24,535 bases of DNA from Smittium culicis (Eukaryota > Kickxellomycota > Harpellomycetes > Harpellales > Legeriomycetaceae). Shown here piece after piece: positions 11,001 to 20,186 of the stretch. Where the stretch lies: NCBI GenBank assembly GCA_001970855.1, contig LSSN01001634.1:1-24535 (forward strand), written 5' to 3'. The notes beneath the pieces are model-generated. The model was not told the origin of the DNA. It did no database searches and saw only the letters and a program-made list of their open reading frames with translations. Position 1 is the first letter of the stretch; each line of letters opens with the position of its first letter. The position numbers and the translations under genes are program-made.

Positions 11001-12826
11001 TCTTCCTTGATTTCATTTTCTAAATCATTTTCAGAATCATCTTCAGAGCCATTTTCGGATTCATCTTCACTTGACTCAATGAGTTTTTTGGAGCTTTTAG
11101 CTAGAAAAAAAAGTATTGTGCATAAATAAATAAGTAAAATGAAATGCAATGGGCAATAGGAGTAGGGTAAGAAAGCGGGTGATAAGAGTACCTTTTGAAC
11201 CGGTGTCTTTGATTTCTTTTTCTACACCGATAACGCCTTTGCAGTTAGATTCACCACAGTAGCAAACTTGAGGAGTAGTACTAGATACAAAGTGGGGTAA
11301 CGATTAAGTGTTAAATAGTGACAGGTCGATAAGAAAATATAAGCGAAAAGAAAATCTAACCCTTCTAGTCTTTCGAATTTATAGTCAAAAGTGACTTCTT
11401 CGTTTTTTTTTATAAATCTTTTAGCGAAAATTCCCATCCGGGTGCTTCCGCTGACTATCCATCGCTGGAGGGTGCAGTTAGGGTTACATGAATGGTTGAT
11501 AAAGCGGGCGACATTTCCCTTAACAGTAGCGTCAATAACCTATCAAGATTGAATTGAAAAATTGGGGGAGCGGGTAAAGTACAAAGATTAGAACGGTGAA
11601 AATGATAAATAAATCAAGTATAAATGATGGATATGAGAGTATGGGACAAAAATAAGTATAGGGTGGGGGGGGGACCTGAGTACTGTCAACGCTCATGAAA
11701 TAGTGATGCTTTTCGCCTTTTTGGTCATATTTATAAGTTCTTTTAATGAAATTATTCATGCTGATCATCTCGCCAGTGTACTCAATAACAAACTGACCGC
11801 TATTTTTAAATTAAAAGTGTAAAAAAGTAGAGAGTTATATATGGTAGAAATAATGGAGTGGGAGGAGGGGTAATTATAAGTAATAAGAGTTAATATAGGT
11901 AGAAAAAAGGAGGAGAAATTGGGTATTACGGTTCTAAATCTTGATCAACCCGTAAACCGTAACCTTTATGTCCAGCATCAATTACGCAAACTCTGGAATA
12001 TTGTTTTTTCTGAAATCTATATACATAAAATAAGATTAGCAAAACTATATAAAAATTGGTGATAAAGTGCAGAGAAAGAGATATAATATTAAAAGGGAGT
12101 AGGTGTGGTGGGAAAGAGACCTTCGATTTTGGCAAAAGCGGCCAGTTGGGCACATCATGGGATGGCATTCAATTTGAACATCTCTATTAATACATTTAGA
12201 TTCTTCGCCACATGCTTTCCATTCAGGATCAACACCTATATTTTAAAAATTTGGGTTGTAAATATATTGGGTAAATGAGGATATTGATTTAATGTATTAA
12301 ATATATATTGTATGCGAATAAATAATAAAAGGTGAAAAATTGGAAGTGAGGTATTGGCAAAAATAAAAAAAAGAGAGGGGGTGTATAGAGTGGAGGGAGA
12401 TAAAAACCTTGATTGTAAGAGCAGCGGCAAGGTACTGGATCGTTTAGGCGATTATCGATCTTTTCCATGAGTTTGAATTCAGTGGTGTGTAGGTAGGAGA
12501 ATTTCGATAGAGCGCTTTTTGTGACTTGGTCAAAGACCAAGTAGTCTATTTTCTCTGGATCATCTGGTAGAATACATTCGAGAATAAGGGTTAGAAAGAT
12601 GAATTAAATTGTAAGAATAAGAATTGAGATCAGATAAAAATGGGAGGATTATGAATATATGGGCGAATTTTAGTGGGGGGGGGGAATGAGATTTATAATT
12701 ATAAAAAGAAAAACTGTTTTTTAAGGCAGGAAGTGACTAAAGGTAAGTCAAGAAAGTAGGAAACAAAGAGGGATGAGGGGTGATATATGGGAATTTACCT
12801 TTTGGCGAGAGATTTGGAGAGCCCAT
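8017..12826 (-). CDS. SET2: Histone H3 lysine-36 methyltransferase SET2, 10 exons, 1189 aa
   Basis: Nuclear SAM-dependent methyltransferase that modifies H3K36 behind elongating RNA polymerase II. Exons by my splicing: 12826-12799, 12563-12408, 12235-12121, 12016-11930, 11799-11676, 11539-11361, 11280-11192, 11100-10910, 10788-10423, 10251-8017; all phases agree. The order is the fungal Set2 order: AWS Cys cluster (residues ~55-106), SET (~107-225, with [18 protein letters not shown] at 185-192 and EEVTFDY), post-[11 protein letters not shown] (236-243), acidic segment (~265-323), TFIIS-N-like helical domain (324-462), WW domain (W925, YFF 936-938, W947, P950) and C-terminal SRI domain (~1030-1121), which binds phosphorylated Pol II CTD in characterised Set2 proteins. 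The unusual part is a Trp-repeat insert (517-876), which accounts for a length well above that of yeast Set2. The ATG is chosen because exon 1 (28 bp) joins in frame through a good GTAAAT donor; the first exon is the least certain part. The intron 5 donor is GTCCCC, which is atypical. Confidence 0.94.
9607..10038 (-). repeat. 33-bp / 11-residue tryptophan repeat inside SET2, 13 units
   Basis: In the last SET2 exon, Trp codons fall at residues 517, 528, 539, 550, 561, 572, 583, 594, 605, 617, 628, 639 and 650. The spacing is exactly 11 residues except one step of 12. The approximate unit is W-[DGN]-S-K-P-x-[ED]-T-x-S-G. Central copies (561-593) are nearly identical, while outer copies differ at most positions yet keep the Trp. 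Two further Trp, at 672 and 683, continue the same register (22 and 11 residues on). Beyond that, eight less regular W motifs run to residue 876. Expansion of a 33-bp DNA unit is the likely origin. Confidence 0.93.
11665..11673. repeat. G9/C9 homopolymer in SET2 intron 5
   Basis: Nine consecutive G on the plus strand, so nine C on the SET2 sense strand, begin immediately after the GT of the intron 5 donor. A similar run of ten G lies in SET2 intron 1 at 12675-12684. Confidence 0.9.
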
Positions 12827-14442
12827 AGTCTGTACGAATATAAAGTGGAATTTTCTTGATAGTAAAAAAAAATTTTTTTTTCTTATTGTGGGTAAGAGAT
12901 AAGGATATCCGGAGATGAAAAATAGAGGGAGGATATTGCAGAGGTTAATATGAAGCTAAGGAGAGCGATAAAAAAGGAAATAAAAATTTGAATTCGTTTA
13001 AATATGAAAAAAGAAATAAAATACTGCAGAGAAAAATGTAGCTAGGTTGATTTTATATTGCAGTTGGAGAAGTTGGTTTTGATTAAAGGTAGGAAACCAT
13101 TTAAATATTGATTGCAGTAATCGGGATTTTTTGTTTTTAGTAACGCTTTGAATGAATCAAAAAAGAGAAATTGAAGCGTTTAAAAAGAGGAAGATATAAT
13201 AATAAATATATCGGTGGTATTTAGTAAAAAATGGGGAAGGGGGATTGACTAATAAGAAGAGCGATGGGGGGGTATATTTTTTACAATTATTGAGAATTAG
13301 AGGGATCTGGAATTGACTGAGGTGAGATAATAGATATATTTTGAAACTTGGAATTTTTAGTTTTGGCGAGATGAGGTATAAAGATATATACTAATTGTTA
13401 CTATTTAGATGAGTCGGTGTTATAAAAGGAGTTGAATGGGATTGAAGACGGGTTGTGAAATCGTGGATAACAAAGGAGTAGCAGCTGATATATATAGTTA
13501 TAGGGAGGGAGTATTAGTGTTGAAGATTTGGTAGTTTATTTGGTAGAAGTAGGATGTATGTATAATAGATTATATAAACAAAGTGGGAGTTTAGTTTAGT
13601 TTAGACCGGAAAAAGAATAAACAATAACAAAAGAGTTATTTTGGGTATATAAGTAGAGTTGAGTTTGATTATGGCGAAGGTAAAGACGAGATAGCAGCCA
13701 GTCTTTATGCTTACATAAATCGGGTAAATAATATATTAAATAATCGATATTTCCACATTTTCCCAAATTTGACATATAAGCTCTTTACTTAATTATTTTA
13801 TTTTTTGGTTGGAGAGGCGGATAAACGCGAATCGGTCGAATCAAACCCCTATATCTCATATTCCGCTCAATTACTTCCTGAAAATTCGCAGTATAGATCA
13901 GAGTTAAATTTATGTTTGTCGGGGGAAGGCAAGAGATTGTTGTTCGCATAGTGTGGCCAAACTGCGTACGCTAATCAAATTGGTAGCTGATGAAGATTCT
14001 GCACCCATACTGCCCTTATTCTATGCCCTAACTGCCCTTATTCCGCACATAAAACTGCTCTCGAATAAAGTTGTGCTTTTGATGCCGTGATTTTTTATTA
14101 ATTTTATTTGATTTTATTTTACGAGTAAAAAAAGCTGCCGCAAAATTAGGGAGAATACTAATCAGCGGAAACAATAACAAAAAGCCGCAACTTGATTTGT
14201 CCCAACGCCTGAACGTGCAAAAAATGATTCTATTGGCTCCACATATGCCAGTCAGCGAAACACCGAAATATCAAATTCGATAGTGATATCCAATCATATG
14301 CTAGCTAATCCAGATCAAATTTAAAAAAAAGCTGAAAAAACGAAACTTTATTGAAAAAATGGAACGTATAATAATTAAGAGGCAAGATAGATAATTATAG
14401 AGGGGAAGAGTCAGGTGAATATTTAAGAAATAGTCTTCTGGT
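12827..14442. other. Intergenic: SET2 upstream region and carrier 3' flank
   Basis: I see no gene here. From about 12830 to 13700 the plus strand is strongly purine-rich (many AGAGG, GGGA and AAGAG stretches and a G7 run near 13266), so it is pyrimidine-rich on the SET2 sense strand. From about 13800 to 14340 composition is more balanced and includes a 13-bp direct repeat. The SET2 promoter and leader should lie in the lower part. An AATAAA on the minus strand at 14352-14347 is a plausible polyadenylation signal for the carrier gene. Confidence 0.6.
14009..14043. repeat. 13-bp direct repeat, 22-bp period
   Basis: The 13-mer ACTGCCCTTATTC occurs at 14009-14021 and again at 14031-14043, separated by nine bases (TATGCCCTA), themselves partly similar. 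It is in non-coding DNA upstream of SET2. It could be a pair of factor-binding sites or a chance duplication. Confidence 0.75.
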
Positions 14443-15902
14443 CTACATGAAATGTTTCCTCATAAATGTAGTGACTTGGTCAAAGACTACAAGGAGGATA
14501 CCACCCCCAGGTCCCAAACGGAGAACTTTTGGAACATATCCCTTATACAAAGCCATAAATCTATTTGCATATCCATAATAAAATACAAATTAGTAAAGGC
14601 TAGAGCTATTAAATAAAGAAAATAGGGAAAAAGATGATATTTTACCCTTCATTTTTATAGATGTGGATGATTCCAGGAATACACGATGAATATATCTTTG
14701 GCCCGTGAGATGGGAGGTGGGCTTGGATTCTGGTTTTAACAACATCTGTTGGTGTGTTAAGAGTAGTACCGATAGTCCCTCCAATAGCGCCTGCAACAAA
14801 GTTCACTGCGAGATTACCTTGCTTAGACTTGTATTTTAATTTTTTTTAAATTAATTTTTAGGTGAAATTGATGTATTAGCCGCTCATTTAAAAAGAAATT
14901 CAACGTGAACTGATGATTGAGAAGGTAAATGTATAAATGCTGGTACTTACTTCTGGTTTGGGCAGTAAGTCTCTGATCATAAAGATGGATCCGAAATAAC
15001 CACCGTTCCAAAGAGCGTGTCTCCAGATAGTCGATTCGAGGCCATTGAAAAAGGCTTTTAGTCCTTCTGTCGCATAAACTTTCTTGATAACATCTGTCAT
15101 TCCTGAGTACCTGCCTGCATTTTCTTTTGCCTGAAGTCTGATTTTAAGCAACTCTGGAGTCGAAACAATCAATGCCTCAGTGATACCAGCGCTCACACCT
15201 GTTAGCACTGAAACTTGCTGGTTCATTTTCTCCAGGTTGAACATTTTGAGGTACATATTGCCGTACTCTGCATTTGCTGCAAACTTAATTGCTCTTTTTG
15301 GAGCTTCTACAAGAATTGGTGGAATAATACCTCTGTACAAAGTTCTTGGTCTAAAATTTTTGTTTTTGTTTTTGTTTTTTTACGCGAGAATATTAGCATA
15401 AATAGTGATAAAATAATACTTATAAATATAAAAGAAGAAAATAACGGTGCAGTAAAAAAAATAGAAAAAAAAAGTACCCTTCTTCTTTGATAATTCTTTT
15501 GAAGGCATCAAAGATAGATTTATACTGGTCACCACCAGTTCCAACTTGGAGCATAAGTCTGGTTTTAATTACTAGATAACATCAATTAAAAAATGCCTTA
15601 GATATTGTACTGATAAAGTACAGTTAGTAGTAGTATGATTTTTGAAGAGTATAGTAAATGCTATAGTGAAATAAAATTAGAAGAATAAAGAGATACATAC
15701 CATCAAGTGGGTACATGCAAAGGATTTCGCTTACACCAGCAATCGCACCAGCAGTAAACTGGAAAGCGAATGGAAGAGGTTGTTCTTTAACTGGTTATAT
15801 GTAAAAGATATAAAGATAAAAAATCAGCCATATTTGGGCATGAACATAAAAGTTGAAGAATTAGAAAAAATGTTGAATATAAGAATTACCAGACTCGGAC
15901 AT
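14443..15902 (-). CDS. Mitochondrial 2-oxodicarboxylate carrier, 6 exons, 298 aa
   Basis: Inner-membrane SLC25-family exchanger. The family most like it (yeast Odc1/Odc2, human SLC25A21) exchanges 2-oxoadipate and 2-oxoglutarate, linking lysine metabolism to the matrix. Exons: 15902-15890, 15790-15701, 15571-15478, 15350-14951, 14827-14646, 14560-14443; total 897 bp and phases agree. The three carrier repeats each bear a signature: PLDVIKTRL (32-40), a variant TPELLKIRLQ (130-139) and TPTDVVKTRIQ (224-234). ODC-type stretches are LPFAFQFTAGAIAGVSE near the N-terminus, VEAPKRAIKFAAN (80-92), IWRHALWNGGYFG (174-186) and GPGGGILLVVFDQVT near the C-terminus. No cleavable presequence is seen, as usual for carriers. 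Exon 5 could start at 14821 instead of 14827 (both AAG acceptors, both in frame). The canonical Pro of signature 2 is displaced by one residue. The exact substrate is inferred from family resemblance. Confidence 0.92.
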
Positions 15903-17882
15903 TGTTAAGATTAATAGAGACTTATAAAAAGTGGATTTGCTTATATATAAAAAAAAAAGAGGGGTGGAAATTTAATGAACGGAGACGATAGCCTAAAATG
16001 AGAAGAGAGGGATTTAAAATTTAAGAAATTAGAATTTGTATAAAGGCGTAAGCATGTTTTAGAGCTGAAGGTTGGGAAGCTCGGGTGTAAATAATTAGAA
16101 AGAGGAAGCTGAGGGATGCAGTGATTAGTATAATAATTTTTAAATTATTTAAATAGGCGTGTAGTGTAAGTGAATCTGTGAGTGGGTTTACCTTGTAGTC
16201 ACTATTCTAGTACCGAAAAAATTAACCTAAACTTTTCACGATAAGCTTAAAAGCAGCCTTTTATAGAGCTTTTTTTTTTTTAGGTATGTTGTATTGTGTG
16301 CTGTCCAAGTTTGGCGCCTGAATTATTTATTTGAACATGCGGGATAACAAAACGCTGATAAAACATGCAAATTGAACTTGAAGCGGCTGCAGTTACTCAG
16401 CTACTTCCCCCCAGAAGAATGAACCCCGTCCCCCGCGCACCTCCCGCCCCTCAAGCCTAAACCGTTCTTTATTGATTACGCTTTTTGTTTCATAAGTTGA
16501 CGAAATTTCTATAAACTCTGTGCAAATCCACTTCACCGACAACTTTGCAAAATACCTTTTTTACGCATTTCTAAATTTGGCCACTTTCCATCAATTAATC
16601 TCCACAGAAATTAGCCAATGAGCACCCAATAGCAACACTAATCAATTGATTCGTGTAATCGTCTATATCTCCAGCCAATTAAGTACACATTGTTACGAAC
16701 CCGTACCTTTTTTCCGCTTTTTGTTTTTATTTTTCTGTCTCCAAATTCGTGCCTTTAAGGTTCTGTTACTGAAAAGATAGCAATTTTGCGCATAATATAA
16801 ACCAGCTGATATTTTCTACGAAAAAGAAATCGATATCTTATCGATCGCCCATCGCTTCTCTCCAGACACATTTCTCTGCAGATACAATGATCAAGCAATA
16901 ATCTATTTGCGATCCCTTCTTACCCTTTTCGAGAGCCTCCACTATTGCTATTCTGATCAAGTATACATTCCAAGCACTTTAAAAGTCTAATATCTGCTGA
17001 TGCTTGTAACCTCTAATCATTTCATCCTCCTTTTTGGATCTTAGCAATTTTATCAACGAAATCCCTTGCCCATAAAAAGCGTTCTGCTGGCCTAAAGAAT
17101 TTAACCGTTGCTCTCACTTATATTTATAGTGACATTCCTAAATAAACAATGTTGTAGATAAATTAGTTGTTCTTTTACAAACTCTGAGACAAAAGCGTGC
17201 GAAATTTTTGGGCCCTTCACCTCCCCCCCCCCCTGAACGCTGTCTCAAATATGCCCAAAAAAATGCTCAATAATTAATAAAACTGGTTTGCTTCCTCCAT
17301 CCATTTTTTTCCACCTATCAATTATACTGAAAATTGGCCTATTTACCCATTAGCGCAAATTATTTGTTAATCTCTTGAAATATTTATAATTCAGCTAAAC
17401 CTAAACCACTTCACAATGTAGCTATACCTAACTTGTAAACATTATATTTCTCTTTTATTTAATAAAAAAATTAAATAAACTAATATAATAATACGTTTCT
17501 CGCTATTATGATCACCTATATCCTAACTGCTAAAATCAAAATGTCACTCAGTAAACTTGATCGATGCTAATAATTATTTACAAAATTATTTGGCCAATCA
17601 CTAAAAGTATTTATTGTATTAATAAAAATCTGATACAAAACATTCCATACAATTTAAATAGTTTGGAACACATAGACTTATTTTGTGCTATTAAAAAATA
17701 TTTTCTAGGTGCTTTTTAAATTGAAATTAGAGGCAAATACCTAAAAGTAAAAGTCTAATTTCCTTTTCTTTTATTAAAAAATTCGTATTTATTTTTTTAT
17801 TTCATCGTATCCACGCTGTCGATAGTGATGGGATATAACAAAGAGAACGAAAATTAGAATCTAAGAGAAGGAAAACATAAAC
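15903..17882. other. Divergent intergenic region between carrier and FKBP
   Basis: About 2 kb lie between two divergently transcribed genes. I found no gene. The middle part (about 16200-17300) is less AT-rich than its flanks and contains a CCAAT cluster (16615-16679), a TATAAA at 16796-16801 and a C-run near 17223-17232. A 64-codon stop-free stretch on the plus strand (16796-16990) has no ATG at its start and no recognisable product. The last ~150 bp before 17883 should be the FKBP promoter and leader. Confidence 0.6.
16615..16679 (+). promoter_or_regulatory. Cluster of three CCAAT boxes
   Basis: CCAAT occurs at 16615-16619 (in TTAGCCAATGAGC, a good match to the NF-Y/HAP consensus), 16626-16630 and 16675-16679, all on the plus strand. 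In fungi the HAP complex often controls mitochondrial and respiratory genes, and the divergent carrier gene is mitochondrial. The cluster is, however, about 700 bp from the carrier start and 1.2 kb from the FKBP start, so its target is uncertain. Confidence 0.35.
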
Positions 17883-18350
17883 ATGGTCAGTTTCGGAATC
17901 AAGAATTTGTTGGTCGTAGCTATACTTGCCCTCGGCATCGCTGCTGCCACAGACAACGAGCCCAAGTTAGGTATAGATATACTCAGAGCCGTCGAGGATT
18001 GCAAACAAGTGGCTAAGAGCGGCGACGAAGTGCACGTACATTACAGCGGTAAAATCGAAAAGACAGGCGTTGTTTTTGATTCGAGCTACAAGAGGAATCG
18101 TCCTATCACCTTCTCGCTGGGTGAAGGGTATGTCATCAAAGGCTGGGACCAGGGCGTCGCTGGAATGTGCGTCGGCGAAAAACGCTTGTTGACGATCCCT
18201 CACGAACTTGGTTATGGAAAACGCGGAATCAACCATATCATTCCCCCTGAAGCTACTCTTATCTTCACTGTTGAGCTGCTAGGAATTGGTAAAGATTTCA
18301 AGTACCTGCCAACTGCCGAGGATTCTATCAACTCTAAAGATGAGCTATGA
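17883..18350 (+). CDS. ER-luminal FKBP2-type peptidyl-prolyl isomerase, 155 aa
   Basis: Catalyses cis-trans isomerisation of Xaa-Pro bonds, probably assisting folding of secretory proteins in the ER lumen. A signal peptide is visible at residues 1-22 (lysine at 7, hydrophobic LLVVAILALGIAAA). One FKBP domain spans ~35-137. Pocket residues expected from FKBP12 are all present: Y54, F65, D66, F78, V84, I85, W88, Y111, F128. C40 and C96 match the two cysteines conserved in FKBP2/FKBP13. The protein ends in KDEL, an ER-retrieval signal. It is a single uninterrupted frame with the ATG in the context AAACATGG. The coding sequence is clearly GC-richer than its surroundings and has no introns, unlike all four other genes here. 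It converges with the kinase gene, stop codons 252 bp apart. Confidence 0.97.
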   Translation: MVSFGIKNLLVVAILALGIAAATDNEPKLGIDILRAVEDCKQVAKSGDEVHVHYSGKIEKTGVVFDSSYKRNRPITFSLGEGYVIKGWDQGVAGMCVGEKRLLTIPHELGYGKRGINHIIPPEATLIFTVELLGIGKDFKYLPTAEDSINSKDEL

Positions 18351-18602
18351 ACTATTTAACTTGTTGATTCCTTTTTTTTTTTTACGAGATATTTATTTAA
18401 AAGAAAATATAACTGTATAATACACCAAAAAAAAAAAATTCTGTTTTTTATGAGTTAAAGATTGAACGTCAATCTAAAACAATAATCATTCTTGAAAAGA
18501 TATCGCAACTATTATAACTCTATGTAACTAAATGGCAAAACCCCACCCCTTTTTTTATTTTTTTTGCAGCTGTTGAAGAGATTCTTATATTAGTAACCCA
18601 GA
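18351..18602. other. Convergent 3' intergenic spacer
   Basis: An AT-rich gap of 252 bp between the stop codons of the FKBP gene (plus) and the kinase gene (minus). It contains T-runs at about 18371-18382 and 18551-18565 and an A-run at about 18427-18438. Both 3' untranslated regions and polyadenylation sites must lie here. I see no separate gene. Confidence 0.6.
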
Positions 18603-20186
18603 TTATATCTTCAAATCGCCAACATTGTTTCCGATATTTGGCAGCTTCAAAAAAGTATCACATCCATAATTATCTATAGAGAAAATCTCAAGCGATCCGC
18701 CAAAGTACTCAGAATAAACTTTAGTCATTGGTATTCCAAACCCAAGTCCAGCTATCGGTCCCCCAGTTGCGTTTTGCATAATAATGTTACTGCTTAAACC
18801 TATACCATCGTCTATAAAACTGCCAGATTCGCTTTTATTGCTTTCCTGGTCGCTGTAATAGGTGCTGTACGAGTAATTGAATATCTTTTTTAGTGACTCG
18901 CTTTCTATCCCTCCCCCGTGATCCCGTACCCGCAAACAAATCGAATCTGATCCTGAAGTTATTGATATGTGTATCGGCGCCGTATTCTCGCTGTCTTTGT
19001 ATACCTTTTTGATTGCTGGTCCGCTCCGTATCTCGTTTTCTACCGTTGCCCTGAACGAGTTTTTCAGTATCTCCTGCAACATATACTCCAAATGCGACGG
19101 CATATAACTAAAATGAGAATCTAACTCGCTTTCGATTTTAAACTCTGCAGTTTGCCCTATTTAAAAAAAAATAAAGTCCGTTAACTTGAACTTGCTTTGG
19201 AATCGAATCCTTTGATATTTATAAATGCATATGATTTTTCTTTTTTTTTTCATTTTTGGAAATTTTGTCTTTTACTATAAATATATATATTAGCTATACA
19301 CTATAAGCAAAAAGTTTTAAAATTACCATAATGCAATTCGCATAGATTCTGTACATGTAAGCATATTTGCTCAACAATTTTAGAGACGCTAAGTTTTGTA
19401 TGAATGTTTCCAACCCAGTTCGAATCCACGTTTTTAAGCCTCTCCTCTTTCTTTTTTGGGTCAGTTTCTTTATTGATCGACTCCTGCTCGTAAAATTGCT
19501 GTGAAAGGGCTACTTGATGCTCACCAATAACTCTCAGTCCGATTCGCGAGGTTATTAGTTCATCCAGAAACTTGTTTCTTAGCTCGTCACTTAAATACTT
19601 ACGACACTCCAAAAAACCTTGAGCAATTGTTGGGATTACATTCGATAAGCTTTGAATTGTTTGAAAGAGCGCTTTCGAGTAAATGCTTTCTTCTAGCAAG
19701 TTTTTCACAGGCTTGAAGGAACGTAACCGCTCAAACGCGTCGAAATAGAGGCGATAATTTTCGTTTACATGAGGGTTTGTTCCTACTATAAAAGGTAAGT
19801 TTTGAAAGGAGATAACTCGTTTAGCTAATCTCACAGGTAGTTCGGCCTGTGAATATCGCGTTAGTTCAAGCAGCTTTTCTTCTGTTATAGGCCGTAGTCC
19901 AAATTTTATCAAATCGCTCAAATTAACATGTTTCACATTTTCGCGCCCATACTATTTTGAGCATTAATAATTATATATATATAATAATTGAAAACTTTTG
20001 AAAAATGTTAATTTAAATAGTAAATACTTTTGATAGTATAGCGGTATCGTAAAAGGAGATTTTCTTGGATTTGTTGTAAAAGCGCTTAGCGTAAAAATCG
20101 CTGTGGATTAATTCATTATAAATTATCTTGTATTTAAAACTGTTAATTGCTGGGCCTCGTCTGGGTAAAAGAGTATGGATATTCAT
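18603..20186 (-). CDS. Mitochondrial BCKDK/PDK-family protein kinase, 3 exons, 445 aa
   Basis: Mitochondrial GHKL-type serine kinase that in this family phosphorylates and inactivates the E1-alpha subunit of the branched-chain 2-oxoacid or pyruvate dehydrogenase complex. Exons: 20186-20028, 19951-19327, 19156-18603; total 1338 bp and phases agree. The start is the first ATG after an in-frame stop. The N-terminus (MNIHTLLPRRG) is basic, consistent with a targeting peptide. The N-terminal four-helix domain (~54-255) contains VNLSDLIKFG and ELPVRLAKRVISFQNLPFIV. The ATPase domain contains the N-box EILKN (Asn294), the G1 box DHGGG (340-344) and the G2 glycine motif GLGFGIP followed by YSEYFGG. 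The LPFIVGTNP-type segment looks closer to BCKDK and fungal Pkp proteins than to mammalian PDK1-4, so the target complex (branched-chain versus pyruvate) is not certain. Confidence 0.92.

Noticed and set aside
11191..11281. Use of the CTCAAG acceptor for SET2 exon 7
   Set aside because: The TATCTAG acceptor at 11281 with donor after 11361 gives [15 protein letters not shown], which fits Set2 spacing between the SET and post-SET motifs better.
13981..14100. Possible box C/D snoRNA (TGATGA at 13987-13992)
   Set aside because: No matching D box (CTGA) at a suitable distance and no terminal stem.
16796..16990. 64-codon stop-free stretch on the plus strand
   Set aside because: No ATG at its start, no recognised motif and no splice partner; length is compatible with chance in this less AT-rich patch.
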